NCBI RefSeq assembly: GCF_013031355.1
Contig: NZ_WPZO01000001.1
Coordinates: 868,001 to 932,000, forward strand
Reading direction: 5' to 3'
DNA from: Ruegeria arenilitoris
GTDB taxonomy: Bacteria > Pseudomonadota > Alphaproteobacteria > Rhodobacterales > Rhodobacteraceae
Length of the DNA: 64,000 nucleotides
How positions within the stretch are numbered: position 1 is the first letter of the stretch; each line of letters opens with the position of its first letter. Position numbers and translations under genes: made by a program. The notes below the pieces were generated by a model. That model had not been told where the DNA came from, did no database searches, and saw only the letters and a program-made list of their open reading frames with translations. Positions 26,872 through 35,183 of the stretch are shown in pieces.

Positions 26872-28062
26872 ATGGGCTGGAAAACTCTCGACGACATGGA
26901 CCTGAACGGCAAACGCGTGCTGGTGCGCGTCGATATCAACGTTCCGGTGGTGGATGGGGTCGTGACTGACGCAACCCGCATTCAGCGCATCGTGCCGACG
27001 GTCCGTGATATTCTGGCCGCGGGTGGCAAGCCCATCCTGCTGGCGCATTTCGGACGTCCGGGTGGTGAACGTCGCGAAAACCTGTCGCTCAAGCAACTTG
27101 CCCCCACGCTGGAAGACGCCTTTGGCTCCACGGTCCTGTTCGCCGCCGATTGCGTCGGCACAGAGGCTGAGCTGGCCGCCGAGGCCCTTCAACCCGGTCA
27201 GGTTCTGCTGCTTGAAAACACCCGTTTCCACGCGGCCGAAACCAAGAACGACGCTGATCTGGCCGCAGGCATGGCCAAACTGGGCGAGGTTTATTGCAAC
27301 GACGCGTTCTCGGCCGCTCACCGTGCCCACAGCTCGACCGAGGCCATCGCCCGCCTGCTTCCCTCATGCGCCGGTCGCCTTATGCAGGCCGAGCTTGAGG
27401 CGCTGGAGGGTGCCTTGGGCGCGCCCAAGCGCCCTGTGACTGCGGTGGTTGGTGGCGCGAAGGTATCGACCAAGCTGGAACTGCTGGGTAACCTGATCGC
27501 CAAGGTGGACTATCTGGTGATTGGCGGCGGCATGGCGAACACTTTCCTTGTCGCTCAGGGCCTGAACGTGGGCAAATCGCTGGCAGAAACCGCAATGAAA
27601 GACACTGCAGCTGAAATTCTGGCAAAAGCCGAAAGCACGGGCTGCACCATCGTTCTACCCACCGACATCGTTGTTTCGGACAAGTTCGAAGCCAACGCCC
27701 CGCATCAGGTCCTGCCCGCCGACCAATGCACCGAGGGCGGCATGATCCTGGACGCCGGTCCCGAATGCGTTGCGGCCATCACCGAGATCTTCGCCAAAAG
27801 CCAGACCCTGATCTGGAACGGCCCGCTGGGCGCGTTCGAGATCGAACCCTTTGACGCCGCCACCAATGCCGCCGCGCTGAAGGCCGCCGCGCTGACCCGC
27901 TCGGGTCAGTTGGTATCGGTCGCGGGTGGTGGCGACACGGTTGCTGCACTGAACGCTTCAGGAGCGGCCAAGGACTTTTCGTACATCTCCACCGCCGGTG
28001 GCGCGTTCCTGGAATGGATGGAAGGTAAGACCCTGCCCGGCGTTGCTGCGCTGGAAGGCTAG
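26872..28062 (+). CDS. pgk: Phosphoglycerate kinase
   Basis: Glycolytic and gluconeogenic enzyme that interconverts 1,3-bisphosphoglycerate + ADP with 3-phosphoglycerate + ATP. 396 residues, full length. Signatures are [13 protein letters not shown] (N-terminal substrate site), [10 protein letters not shown], the hinge [14 protein letters not shown], and the C-terminal nucleotide motif [14 protein letters not shown] 26872 is chosen over an in-frame ATG at 26821 because GAGG lies upstream and the protein then begins [10 protein letters not shown] as in relatives. Confidence 0.97.
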   Translation: MGWKTLDDMDLNGKRVLVRVDINVPVVDGVVTDATRIQRIVPTVRDILAAGGKPILLAHFGRPGGERRENLSLKQLAPTLEDAFGSTVLFAADCVGTEAELAAEALQPGQVLLLENTRFHAAETKNDADLAAGMAKLGEVYCNDAFSAAHRAHSSTEAIARLLPSCAGRLMQAELEALEGALGAPKRPVTAVVGGAKVSTKLELLGNLIAKVDYLVIGGGMANTFLVAQGLNVGKSLAETAMKDTAAEILAKAESTGCTIVLPTDIVVSDKFEANAPHQVLPADQCTEGGMILDAGPECVAAITEIFAKSQTLIWNGPLGAFEIEPFDAATNAAALKAAALTRSGQLVSVAGGGDTVAALNASGAAKDFSYISTAGGAFLEWMEGKTLPGVAALEG

Positions 28063-28128
28063 ACCGCGCAATTTGGTCGCGTGTCGGAACTCGTGGTAAA
28101 CTCTCCTCTTTAAGGTGGAGATTTTGCC

Positions 28129-28473
28129 ATGAGAGTTTTTGCCTGCCTGATCATTGCCCTGTTTCCCCTGCCCGCCATTGCCCAATCCAGTTGCAGCGGG
28201 CAGACCCAGTTAGATGCGAATTTCTGCGCCAAGGAGAAATGGGAAATCGCCGACCGTGAGCTCAACCGGCTTTGGAAAGAGATCAAACCGGTAGCGGACG
28301 CACGGGGAGACGGGCAAACCCTGCTGAACGAACAGCGCGCGTGGCTGAAAAGCCGCGATGCCACTTGTGAACCCGAGTTGAAAAGCGATGGTAGCGCAGC
28401 GCCGATGTTCTACTGGGCCTGCATGGAAGAGCAGACCCTGACCCGCAATCGAGCGCTGGACGCATGGCGCTGA
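28129..28473 (+). CDS. LprI-like secreted protein (DUF1311)
   Basis: Small secreted protein of 114 residues with a signal peptide (ending AIAQ). Four cysteines follow, at SSCSGQ, NFCAKE, ATCEPE and WACMEE, with the family pattern ADRELNRLW and EQRAWLKSRDATCE. Members of this family include the LprI lysozyme inhibitor, but most have no tested function. Ribosome site AGGTGGAG precedes the ATG. It lies 66 bp after pgk and may be read from the same promoter. Confidence 0.8.
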   Translation: MRVFACLIIALFPLPAIAQSSCSGQTQLDANFCAKEKWEIADRELNRLWKEIKPVADARGDGQTLLNEQRAWLKSRDATCEPELKSDGSAAPMFYWACMEEQTLTRNRALDAWR

Positions 28474-28602
28474 GAACGCGCGTCCAACAATTTTAGAAAA
28501 TTGCGAATCAGGGGATTCACAACCCGAATCGCCTGTGACATAGTGCGATCAGATGCTCGCAAAGGGCACGTTATTGAGGCAGTTCATACGGCGGTAAACA
28601 GA

Positions 28603-28902
28603 GTGTCCCGTTCCCATCGGCCCGGTTTGGGCGCAGTCGTTTTCTTCATGGTGGCATTTATGCTGGGTGTCTATTTCACCTTTGCCGCCGTGCAAGGCGA
28701 CTACGGCCTGTTCAGACGGGTCGAGATTGCGGCGGAACGGGACGCCCTGTCGCGCGATTTGGCCAAGCTCGAGGCTGAGATCGCCGAGATGGAAAACCTG
28801 ACCCGTCGCTTGTCGGACACCTATCTGGATCTCGACCTGCTGGATCAACAGACGCGTTCGGTTCTGGGCATGATCCGTTCGGACGAGATTGTAATTCGAT
28901 AG
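28603..28902 (+). CDS. ftsB: Cell-division protein FtsB (DivIC family)
   Basis: Bitopic inner-membrane protein of about 99 residues that joins FtsL and FtsQ in the divisome. One membrane helix (LGAVVFFMVAFMLGVYFTF) is followed by a periplasmic coiled coil (AAERDALSRDLAKLEAEIAE) and the conserved tail DLDLLDQQTRSVLGMIRSDE. The GTG at 28603 is the best family-based start, though its ribosome site is weak and the frame is open from 28501. In this group ftsB is typically found near the pdh operon, as here. Confidence 0.85.
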   Translation: MSRSHRPGLGAVVFFMVAFMLGVYFTFAAVQGDYGLFRRVEIAAERDALSRDLAKLEAEIAEMENLTRRLSDTYLDLDLLDQQTRSVLGMIRSDEIVIR

Positions 28903-29035
28903 AATAATCGGTTTTGACGCCAGGCGGATTCGGCCGCCTTAATGCGCTCTTTCGTGTTGATGTCGGCAATCCCGTCTCTTTAAGGTACGGTGAACCACAC
29001 CGACACGCACCACCGCCATTGAGAACAATCAGCAA

Positions 29036-29740
29036 ATGATACTCGACCAAAACACTGCCGACTTTCTATGGCGCACCCACAAAATCCGTTTTTTCCCAAA
29101 GCTTCGAACCCCTCTTCGAATTCGTGGAGGAGACGCCCGGTTCGAACCTTTCAGCCAACACCCGCTTGCAAAGTTCATGCCCCTTGGCGCGTACAGCTAC
29201 AGCCTGAGTTACCTGGACCATATAGAGTCCACAGGGCGGTATTGCTCGATCGGTAAGAATGTTCAGATCATGGGGGATGCTCACCCGACGGATTGGATTT
29301 CTTCCAGCCCGGCGTTCTATCGCGCGCGCCGGGCAAGGCAGTATGAAAGCAATCGCACAATCTACCCTGATTTTTCGTCCATTGGCGAAAAGATTGTCAT
29401 CGACCATGATGTGTGGATCGGGGACGGCGCGCTGTTGGCGCATGGCGTCAGGCTGGGAACCGGGTGCATCGTCGGCGCCCGCGCCATCGTAACCCGCGAT
29501 GTCCCGCCCTACGCAATCGTCGCAGGCACCCCAGCATCCATCATCCGATACAGGTTCCCTGCACAAACAATCGAAAGGCTGTTGGCTTCGGAATGGTGGG
29601 AATGGCCATTTTCAACCTGGAACGACGTCGACCCCCGCTCGGTTGACGCGTTTATGGATCACCATCAGAAAGTCCAAGAGTCCACCGAACGACTGAAGCT
29701 TGAGCGAGTTTCAGCCAACGAGGCTCTCGCGCTGGTTTAA
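29036..29740 (+). CDS. CatB/Vat-like hexapeptide O-acetyltransferase
   Basis: Left-handed beta-helix acetyltransferase of 234 residues. Hexapeptide turns are clear (STGRYCSIGKNVQIMGDAHP, VIDHDVWIGDGALLAHGVRLGTG), followed by VTRDVPPYAIVAGTPASIIRYRF, a strong xenobiotic or sugar acetyltransferase signature. The catalytic His is likely the one in DAHPTD. Such enzymes acetylate virginiamycin, chloramphenicol or surface sugars; which one applies is unknown. Its ribosome site is poor, and the gene interrupts the usual short distance between ftsB and pdhA, so it may be a later insertion. Confidence 0.82.
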   Translation: MILDQNTADFLWRTHKIRFFPKLRTPLRIRGGDARFEPFSQHPLAKFMPLGAYSYSLSYLDHIESTGRYCSIGKNVQIMGDAHPTDWISSSPAFYRARRARQYESNRTIYPDFSSIGEKIVIDHDVWIGDGALLAHGVRLGTGCIVGARAIVTRDVPPYAIVAGTPASIIRYRFPAQTIERLLASEWWEWPFSTWNDVDPRSVDAFMDHHQKVQESTERLKLERVSANEALALV

Positions 29741-29860
29741 CGATCTTCCTCTTGGGCCGCGTGGAAAACCGCTGTTTCAGGACCTGATTTCCCTTCTGCC
29801 CCACCGTCAATAACGCTGCGTCACATTTCCCCTCGCCAGAAAGGTGAAAATGCTTTATGA

Positions 29861-29882
29861 GATAGTTTAACGCTAAACTATC
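29861..29882. promoter_or_regulatory. Palindromic operator candidate upstream of pdhA
   Basis: Perfect inverted repeat GATAGTTTA (29861-29869), ACGC, TAAACTATC (29874-29882), ending 25 bp before the pdhA start. It shares the core TAGTTTA-N4-TAAACTA with the site before lpdA (13359-13378). Its closeness to the start suggests repression by blocking RNA polymerase. Confidence 0.75.
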
Positions 29883-29907
29883 TGTCCGGAAGGGGGAGAT
29901 CGCCACG

Positions 29908-30897
29908 ATGGCTGCGCGAAAAACCACAAAGAAACCAAATGTTTCTGCGGAAGAGCTTAAAACCTACTACCGCGAAATGCTTCTGATCCGCCGATTCGAG
30001 GAAAAGGCGGGCCAGCTGTACGGCATGGGTCTGATCGGTGGTTTCTGCCACCTTTACATCGGGCAGGAAGCCGTTGTTGTGGGCCTCGAGGCCGCAGCCA
30101 AAGAAGGCGACAAACGCATCACCTCATACCGCGACCACGGCCACATGCTGGCCTGCGGGATGGAGCCAGGTGGCGTGATGGCCGAACTGACCGGACGCAT
30201 CGGCGGTCTGTCCAAAGGTAAGGGCGGCTCGATGCACATGTTCTCGAAAGAGAAACATTTCTACGGCGGCCACGGCATCGTCGGCGCACAGGTCCCGCTA
30301 GGCGCCGGTCTGGCCTTTGCAGACAAGTACAAGGAAAACGGCGGCGTGACTTTCACCTATTTCGGTGACGGCGCGGCGAACCAGGGTCAGGTCTACGAAA
30401 CCTTCAACATGGCCGCCCTTTGGGATCTGCCGGTGGTTTTCGTGATCGAGAACAACCAATACGCCATGGGCACCGCTCAGGCGCGCTCGACCTCGACCAA
30501 GGACATCTACCACCGCGGTGAAGCCTTCGGCATCCCCGGCGAGATCGTCAACGGCATGGACGTGCTGGCAGTCAAGGAAGCTGGCGAGAAAGCCGTCGCC
30601 CACTGCCGCGCGGGCAAAGGCCCCTACATTCTGGAAATCAAGACCTACCGCTATCGCGGCCACTCGATGTCCGACCCGGCCAAGTACCGCACCCGCGAAG
30701 AGGTTCAGAAGGTCCGCGAACAAAGCGACCCGATCGAACATGTGCGCGAGCTGCTGCTGGCTGGCAAACACGCCACCGAGGATGACCTGAAGGCGATCGA
30801 CAAAGAGATCAAGGAGATCGTCAACCAGGCCGCCGAATTCTCGAAAGAAAGCCCCGAGCCTTCAGTCGAAGAGCTCTGGACCGACATTTACGCCTGA
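29908..30897 (+). CDS. pdhA: Pyruvate dehydrogenase E1 component, alpha subunit
   Basis: Thiamin-diphosphate enzyme that decarboxylates pyruvate and transfers the acetyl group to lipoyl-E2; alpha half of the heterotetramer. 329 residues. The ThDP motif runs from FGDGAANQGQ to FVIENNQYAMG, and the phosphorylation-loop-like segment YRYRGHSMSDPAKYRTREE follows. The ATG has GGGGGAG upstream. First gene of pdhA-pdhB-pdhC, with a palindromic operator candidate just upstream. Confidence 0.96.
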   Translation: MAARKTTKKPNVSAEELKTYYREMLLIRRFEEKAGQLYGMGLIGGFCHLYIGQEAVVVGLEAAAKEGDKRITSYRDHGHMLACGMEPGGVMAELTGRIGGLSKGKGGSMHMFSKEKHFYGGHGIVGAQVPLGAGLAFADKYKENGGVTFTYFGDGAANQGQVYETFNMAALWDLPVVFVIENNQYAMGTAQARSTSTKDIYHRGEAFGIPGEIVNGMDVLAVKEAGEKAVAHCRAGKGPYILEIKTYRYRGHSMSDPAKYRTREEVQKVREQSDPIEHVRELLLAGKHATEDDLKAIDKEIKEIVNQAAEFSKESPEPSVEELWTDIYA

Positions 30898-30912
30898 GAG
30901 GACGATTAAGAC

Positions 30913-32283
30913 ATGGCAACCGAAATTCTCATGCCCGCCCTTTCGCCCACGATGGAAGAGGGCACGCTGGCCAAATGGCTGGTCAAGGAAGGCGACACCG
31001 TATCGTCGGGCGACATTCTGGCCGAGATTGAAACCGACAAGGCGACGATGGAGTTCGAAGCCGTCGATGAAGGCATCGTCGGCAAGATCCTGATCGCCGA
31101 GGGCACCGAAGGGGTCAAGGTCAACACCCCCATCGCCGTTCTGGTCGAAGAAGGCGAAGACGCCTCCGCCCTGCCCGCGGCTGCCCCCGCAGTCGCAGCG
31201 GTGACCGAAGCCGCCCCTGCGGCGGTTGAGGCCGCCGCTCCTGCCACAGCCCCGGCTGCCCCGGTCGTTGATCACTCACCCGATTGGCCCGCAGACGCGC
31301 CAATGGCGCAACAGACTGTCCGCGAAGCCTTGCGCGATGCAATGGCCGAGGAAATGCGCGGTGACGAAGACGTCTTCCTGATGGGTGAAGAAGTCGCCGA
31401 ATATCAGGGCGCCTACAAGGTTTCCCAAGGCCTGCTGGATGAATTCGGCGGCAAGCGCGTGATCGATACCCCGATCACCGAGCACGGCTTTGCTGGCATC
31501 GCGGTTGGCTCGGCCTTTGGTGGACTGAAACCGATCGTCGAGTTCATGACCTTCAACTTCGCCATGCAGGCGATTGATCAGATCATCAACTCTGCCGCAA
31601 AAACGCTCTATATGTCCGGCGGTCAGATGGGCTGTCCGATCGTGTTCCGTGGTCCCAACGGTGCAGCGGCCCGCGTGGCCGCGCAGCACTCGCAGGACTA
31701 CGCCGCATGGTACATGCAGGTGCCCGGCCTGAAAGTGGTGATGCCCTATTCGGCGGCCGACGCCAAAGGCCTGTTGAAGTCGGCCATCCGCGACCCCAAC
31801 CCGGTGGTATTCCTGGAAAACGAAATCCTCTACGGCCGCTCCTTCGACGTACCGCAAGTGGATGACCTGACCATTCCACTGGGCAAGGCCCGCATCTGGC
31901 GCGAAGGCACGGACGTGACCATCGTTAGCTTCGGCATTGGCATGCAGTTCGCGCTGGAAGCCGCCGACAAGCTGGCCGAGGAAGGCATCAGCGCCGAGGT
32001 GATCGACCTGCGCACCATCCGCCCGATGGACACCGGCGCAATCATCAACTCGGTGATGAAAACCAACCGTCTGGTCACCGTCGAAGAAGGCTGGCCGCAA
32101 GGCTCGGTCGGCAGCTACATCTCGTCCGTGGTGATGCAGGAGGCGTTCGACTACCTCGACGCGCCGGTCATCAACTGCACCGGCAAGGATGTTCCGATGC
32201 CCTACGCCGCGAACCTCGAAAAGCTGGCGCTGATCACCACCGATGAGGTGATCGCCGCCGTGAAACAAGTGACCTACCGGTAA
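30913..32283 (+). CDS. pdhB: Pyruvate dehydrogenase E1 beta with N-terminal lipoyl domain
   Basis: 456 residues: a lipoyl domain (1-80, lipoylation lysine K43 in [10 protein letters not shown]), an Ala/Pro-rich linker (about 85-125), and the E1 beta catalytic body (about 130-456; [39 protein letters not shown]). The lipoyl-E1 beta arrangement is known in alphaproteobacteria. Its lipoyl region is almost identical, in protein and DNA, to that of the following E2 gene. It begins 15 bp after pdhA. Confidence 0.96.
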   Translation: MATEILMPALSPTMEEGTLAKWLVKEGDTVSSGDILAEIETDKATMEFEAVDEGIVGKILIAEGTEGVKVNTPIAVLVEEGEDASALPAAAPAVAAVTEAAPAAVEAAAPATAPAAPVVDHSPDWPADAPMAQQTVREALRDAMAEEMRGDEDVFLMGEEVAEYQGAYKVSQGLLDEFGGKRVIDTPITEHGFAGIAVGSAFGGLKPIVEFMTFNFAMQAIDQIINSAAKTLYMSGGQMGCPIVFRGPNGAAARVAAQHSQDYAAWYMQVPGLKVVMPYSAADAKGLLKSAIRDPNPVVFLENEILYGRSFDVPQVDDLTIPLGKARIWREGTDVTIVSFGIGMQFALEAADKLAEEGISAEVIDLRTIRPMDTGAIINSVMKTNRLVTVEEGWPQGSVGSYISSVVMQEAFDYLDAPVINCTGKDVPMPYAANLEKLALITTDEVIAAVKQVTYR

Positions 32284-32297
32284 GGAGCGACAGACAG

Positions 32298-33599
32298 ATG
32301 CCCACCGAAATTCTGATGCCCGCCCTTTCGCCGACAATGGAGGAAGGCACGCTCGCCAAATGGCTGGTCAAGGAAGGCGACACCGTCTCCTCCGGTGACC
32401 TGCTGGCCGAGATCGAAACCGACAAGGCCACGATGGAATTCGAAGCCGTTGACGAAGGCACCATCGGCAAAATCCTGATCCCCGAAGGCACCGAAGGGGT
32501 CAAGGTCAACACCGCCATCGCGGTTCTGCTGGAAGATGGCGAAAGCGCCGATGATATATCGGCGGCACCTGCTGCAGCTCCTGCGGCTGCCCCCGCAGCC
32601 GCCGCGGGCAACGAGGTCGCCGCGCCAGCGGCGTCCGAGGCGCCCGCCCCTGCCCCGGCTGCTCCGGTCAAGGCGGATGGCGGTCGTATCTTTGCCTCGC
32701 CTCTAGCTCGCAGGATTGCCGCGCAAAAAGGTCTCGATCTGGCGCAGATCACCGGCACCGGGCCCCATGGTCGTATCGTCAAAGCGGATGTCGAAAGCGC
32801 CTCGGCAGCTCCAGCAGCGGCCGCTCCGACCCCCGCAGCGGCAGCAGCCCCAGCCGCAGCACCGGCTGGTCCGTCGGCAGACGCAGTGGCCCGCATGTAC
32901 GAGGGTCGCGAGTACGAGGAAATCAAGCTCGACGGAATGCGCAAAACAATTGCCGCACGCCTCAGCGAAGCCAAGCAGACCATCCCGCATTTCTACCTTC
33001 GCCGCGACATCAAGCTGGACGCACTGCTGAAATTCCGTGGCCAGCTGAACAAGCAGCTGGAAGGTCGCGGCGTAAAGCTCAGCGTCAACGATTTCATCAT
33101 CAAGGCCGTCGCCAACGCTCTGCAACAGGTTCCAGCCTGTAACGCCGTTTGGGCCGGTGATCGCGTTCTGCAACTGAAACCGTCAGACGTGGCGGTCGCG
33201 GTAGCGATTGAAGGCGGCCTGTTCACGCCGGTTCTGCAGGATGCTGACATGAAGTCTCTGTCCGCACTGTCGACCGAGATGAAAGATCTGGCCTCCCGCG
33301 CCCGCGAGCGCAAGCTGGCGCCGCATGAATATCAGGGCGGCACGTTTGCGATCTCGAACCTCGGCATGTTCGGCATCGACAATTTCGACGCCATCGTGAA
33401 CCCGCCTCACGCCGGTATTCTGGCCGTGGGCTCCGGCGTCAAAAAGCCGGTTGTCGGCGAGGACGGAGAACTGACCGTGGCTACCGTGATGTCGGTCACC
33501 ATGTCGGTCGATCACCGGGTAATCGACGGTGCACTGGGAGCCGAGCTGCTGCAGGCCATTGTCGACAATCTGGAAAACCCGATGGTCATGCTGGCCTGA
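32298..33599 (+). CDS. pdhC: Dihydrolipoamide acetyltransferase (E2)
   Basis: Core of the pyruvate dehydrogenase complex, transferring acetyl from lipoamide to CoA. 433 residues: one lipoyl domain (1-80, K43), an Ala/Pro linker, the peripheral subunit-binding domain (about 133-170; [17 protein letters not shown]), a second linker, and the catalytic domain ending with [16 protein letters not shown], which carries the active-site His and Asp. Having a single lipoyl domain on E2 fits the extra one on E1 beta. A strong terminator closes the operon. Confidence 0.96.
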   Translation: MPTEILMPALSPTMEEGTLAKWLVKEGDTVSSGDLLAEIETDKATMEFEAVDEGTIGKILIPEGTEGVKVNTAIAVLLEDGESADDISAAPAAAPAAAPAAAAGNEVAAPAASEAPAPAPAAPVKADGGRIFASPLARRIAAQKGLDLAQITGTGPHGRIVKADVESASAAPAAAAPTPAAAAAPAAAPAGPSADAVARMYEGREYEEIKLDGMRKTIAARLSEAKQTIPHFYLRRDIKLDALLKFRGQLNKQLEGRGVKLSVNDFIIKAVANALQQVPACNAVWAGDRVLQLKPSDVAVAVAIEGGLFTPVLQDADMKSLSALSTEMKDLASRARERKLAPHEYQGGTFAISNLGMFGIDNFDAIVNPPHAGILAVGSGVKKPVVGEDGELTVATVMSVTMSVDHRVIDGALGAELLQAIVDNLENPMVMLA

Positions 33600-33620
33600 T
33601 CCACCCCAAAAACAAATAAA

Positions 33621-33648
33621 GCCGCCTCAGACCCGAGGCGGCTTTTTT
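33621..33648. terminator. Terminator between pdhC and cysE
   Basis: Arms GCCGCCTC (33621-33628) and GAGGCGGC (33635-33642), followed by six T; a short A-run precedes it, so it may also serve cysE on the minus strand. Confidence 0.9.
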
Positions 33649-33665
33649 CGTTCATTAGTACCGGT

Positions 33666-34475
33666 TTATTTGTCTTTGCCCAGCATGTGATCCATCGAGA
33701 TCGACGGCTGATCACACCCGGCCTCGCCCACGATCTTGGCGGGAATGCCGGCAACGGTCGTGCAGGCCGGAACCTCTTGCAGCACCACCGAACCTGCGGC
33801 GATGCGGCTGCAATGGCCCACCTCGATATTGCCCAGAACCTTGGCCCCGGCCCCGATCAGGACGCCGTCACCAATCGTGGGATGACGCTGTTCTTCTTCT
33901 TTACCGGTTCCGCCAAGGGTCACCGAATGCAGCATCGAGACATTATCGCCCACCACAGCCGTTTCACCGATTACGATGGAATGAGCGTGGTCGATCATGA
34001 TGCCCTTGCCGATACGGGCAGCGGGGTGAATATCAATCCCGAAAATCTCGGACGAGCGCATCTGGAAGAAATACGCCAGATCATGGCGACCTTTATTCCA
34101 CAGCCAATGCGCCACACGATAGGCCTGCATCGCCTGATACCCTTTGAAGTACAGGATCGGCTGCAACAGACGGTGGCACGCCGGGTCGCGTTCATAGACG
34201 GCCATCAGGTCCGCACGCGCGGCTTCGATCAGCGACGGGTCATCCGCATAGGCCTCATCCACGATTTCGCGCAGAACCATCATCGACATTTCGTTTGAAC
34301 ACAGCTTGGCCGAGATCCGATACGACAAGGCCCGTTCAAGGCTGCGGTGGTGCAGGACACAAGCATGCACCAGACCACCCATCAGTGGTTCGCTCTCGAC
34401 CGCTGCCTGAGCTTCGGTGGTGATACGGGTCCAGACCGGGTCAACCGGCCTCACGTGACTGCGCTTTTCCAACAT
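33666..34475 (-). CDS. cysE: Serine O-acetyltransferase
   Basis: Makes O-acetylserine from serine and acetyl-CoA for cysteine synthesis. 269 residues: an N-terminal helical domain (about 1-140) and a hexapeptide left-handed beta helix (IGKGIMIDHAHSIVIGETAVVG, TIGDGVLIGAGAKVLGNIEVG). The active-site region DHAHSIVIGE and HSVTLGGTG are intact. ATG 34475 has AAGGA nine bases upstream; the frame is open far upstream but that stretch is not protein-like. It diverges from the DksA-like gene and converges with pdhC. Confidence 0.94.
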   Translation of the reverse strand: MLEKRSHVRPVDPVWTRITTEAQAAVESEPLMGGLVHACVLHHRSLERALSYRISAKLCSNEMSMMVLREIVDEAYADDPSLIEAARADLMAVYERDPACHRLLQPILYFKGYQAMQAYRVAHWLWNKGRHDLAYFFQMRSSEIFGIDIHPAARIGKGIMIDHAHSIVIGETAVVGDNVSMLHSVTLGGTGKEEEQRHPTIGDGVLIGAGAKVLGNIEVGHCSRIAAGSVVLQEVPACTTVAGIPAKIVGEAGCDQPSISMDHMLGKDK

Positions 34476-34559
34476 GGTTTTTGATCCTTTGCTGCGCCTA
34501 GAATGCCATTTAGTTGTAAAATCACCAAACGCAAACCCGTGATCTGCAGGGTAACGAAA

Positions 34560-34898
34560 ATGAATGACACCGAACTGGCAGGCTTTACCGCAAGGATTCA
34601 GGCACGATTGGCCGAGATTGCAGATCATTCGGCCTCGGAAAAAGATGCGCAGGCCATAGTCGAGTTGGATCAGCAGGCCGTTGGGCGCCTCAGCAGGATG
34701 GATGCTTTGCAGAATCAGGCCATGGCCAAGGCGCAGCAAGCCAATCGAGATATCGAGACGCGGCGCTTGCAGGCCGCGCTGATCCGCATTGAGGAAGGAC
34801 AGTTTGGGTATTGCGAGGATTGTGGCGACGAGATCCCCAAAAACCGGCTGAGCCTCGACCTCGCCGCCACCAAATGCGTCAGCTGTGCGTCCGGGTGA
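34560..34898 (+). CDS. DksA/TraR-type C4 zinc-finger protein
   Basis: Protein of 112 residues: an N-terminal helical hairpin (about 10-80, coiled-coil-like) and a C-terminal zinc finger CEDCGDEIP...KCVSCA, the DksA/TraR pattern. It is shorter than DksA (about 150) and the coiled-coil tip Asp pair is not obvious, so an RNA-polymerase secondary-channel role is possible but unproven. AGGG precedes ATG 34560. Its 3' end overlaps the convergent small gene at 34879 by 20 bp. Confidence 0.85.
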   Translation: MNDTELAGFTARIQARLAEIADHSASEKDAQAIVELDQQAVGRLSRMDALQNQAMAKAQQANRDIETRRLQAALIRIEEGQFGYCEDCGDEIPKNRLSLDLAATKCVSCASG

Positions 34899-35175
34899 TC
34901 TGAAACCGGATCAGATGGCGCAGAACCATCTCAAAACACTGGCAATATTGCGGGTCGTCAAAATCCGGTTCATCCGCCAGCCGCCTGTTGCGTACCGCTG
35001 CCATCAATGATCCATTGCCGAACAAGGGATGAAGCCGCCCGGTCTGGCCGACATGTCTGTCGGCCAGATCCGCTTCGTGGATCATACGGGTGCAGAGGCG
35101 GTTGCGGTCCACCGGCGACGCGGCCAGCAAGGCCCGCGCCGCAGCGCTGACATCTCCGTGCAAAACAGGGCGCAT
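34879..35175 (-). CDS. Small conserved protein downstream of GTA ORFg15 (unknown)
   Basis: 98-residue protein beginning MRPVLHGDVSAAARALLA, with a central block HPLFGNGSLMAAVRNRR and a Cys pair in DDPQYCQCFEMVL. It starts eight bases after the ORFg15 stop on the same strand, the position where Rhodobacterales GTA clusters often carry a small gene, and it is probably co-transcribed with the remnant. No function is known to me. The end overlaps the DksA-like gene by 20 bp on the other strand. Confidence 0.72.
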   Translation of the reverse strand: MRPVLHGDVSAAARALLAASPVDRNRLCTRMIHEADLADRHVGQTGRLHPLFGNGSLMAAVRNRRLADEPDFDDPQYCQCFEMVLRHLIRFQITRTHS

Positions 35176-35183
35176 GTCGCGGC

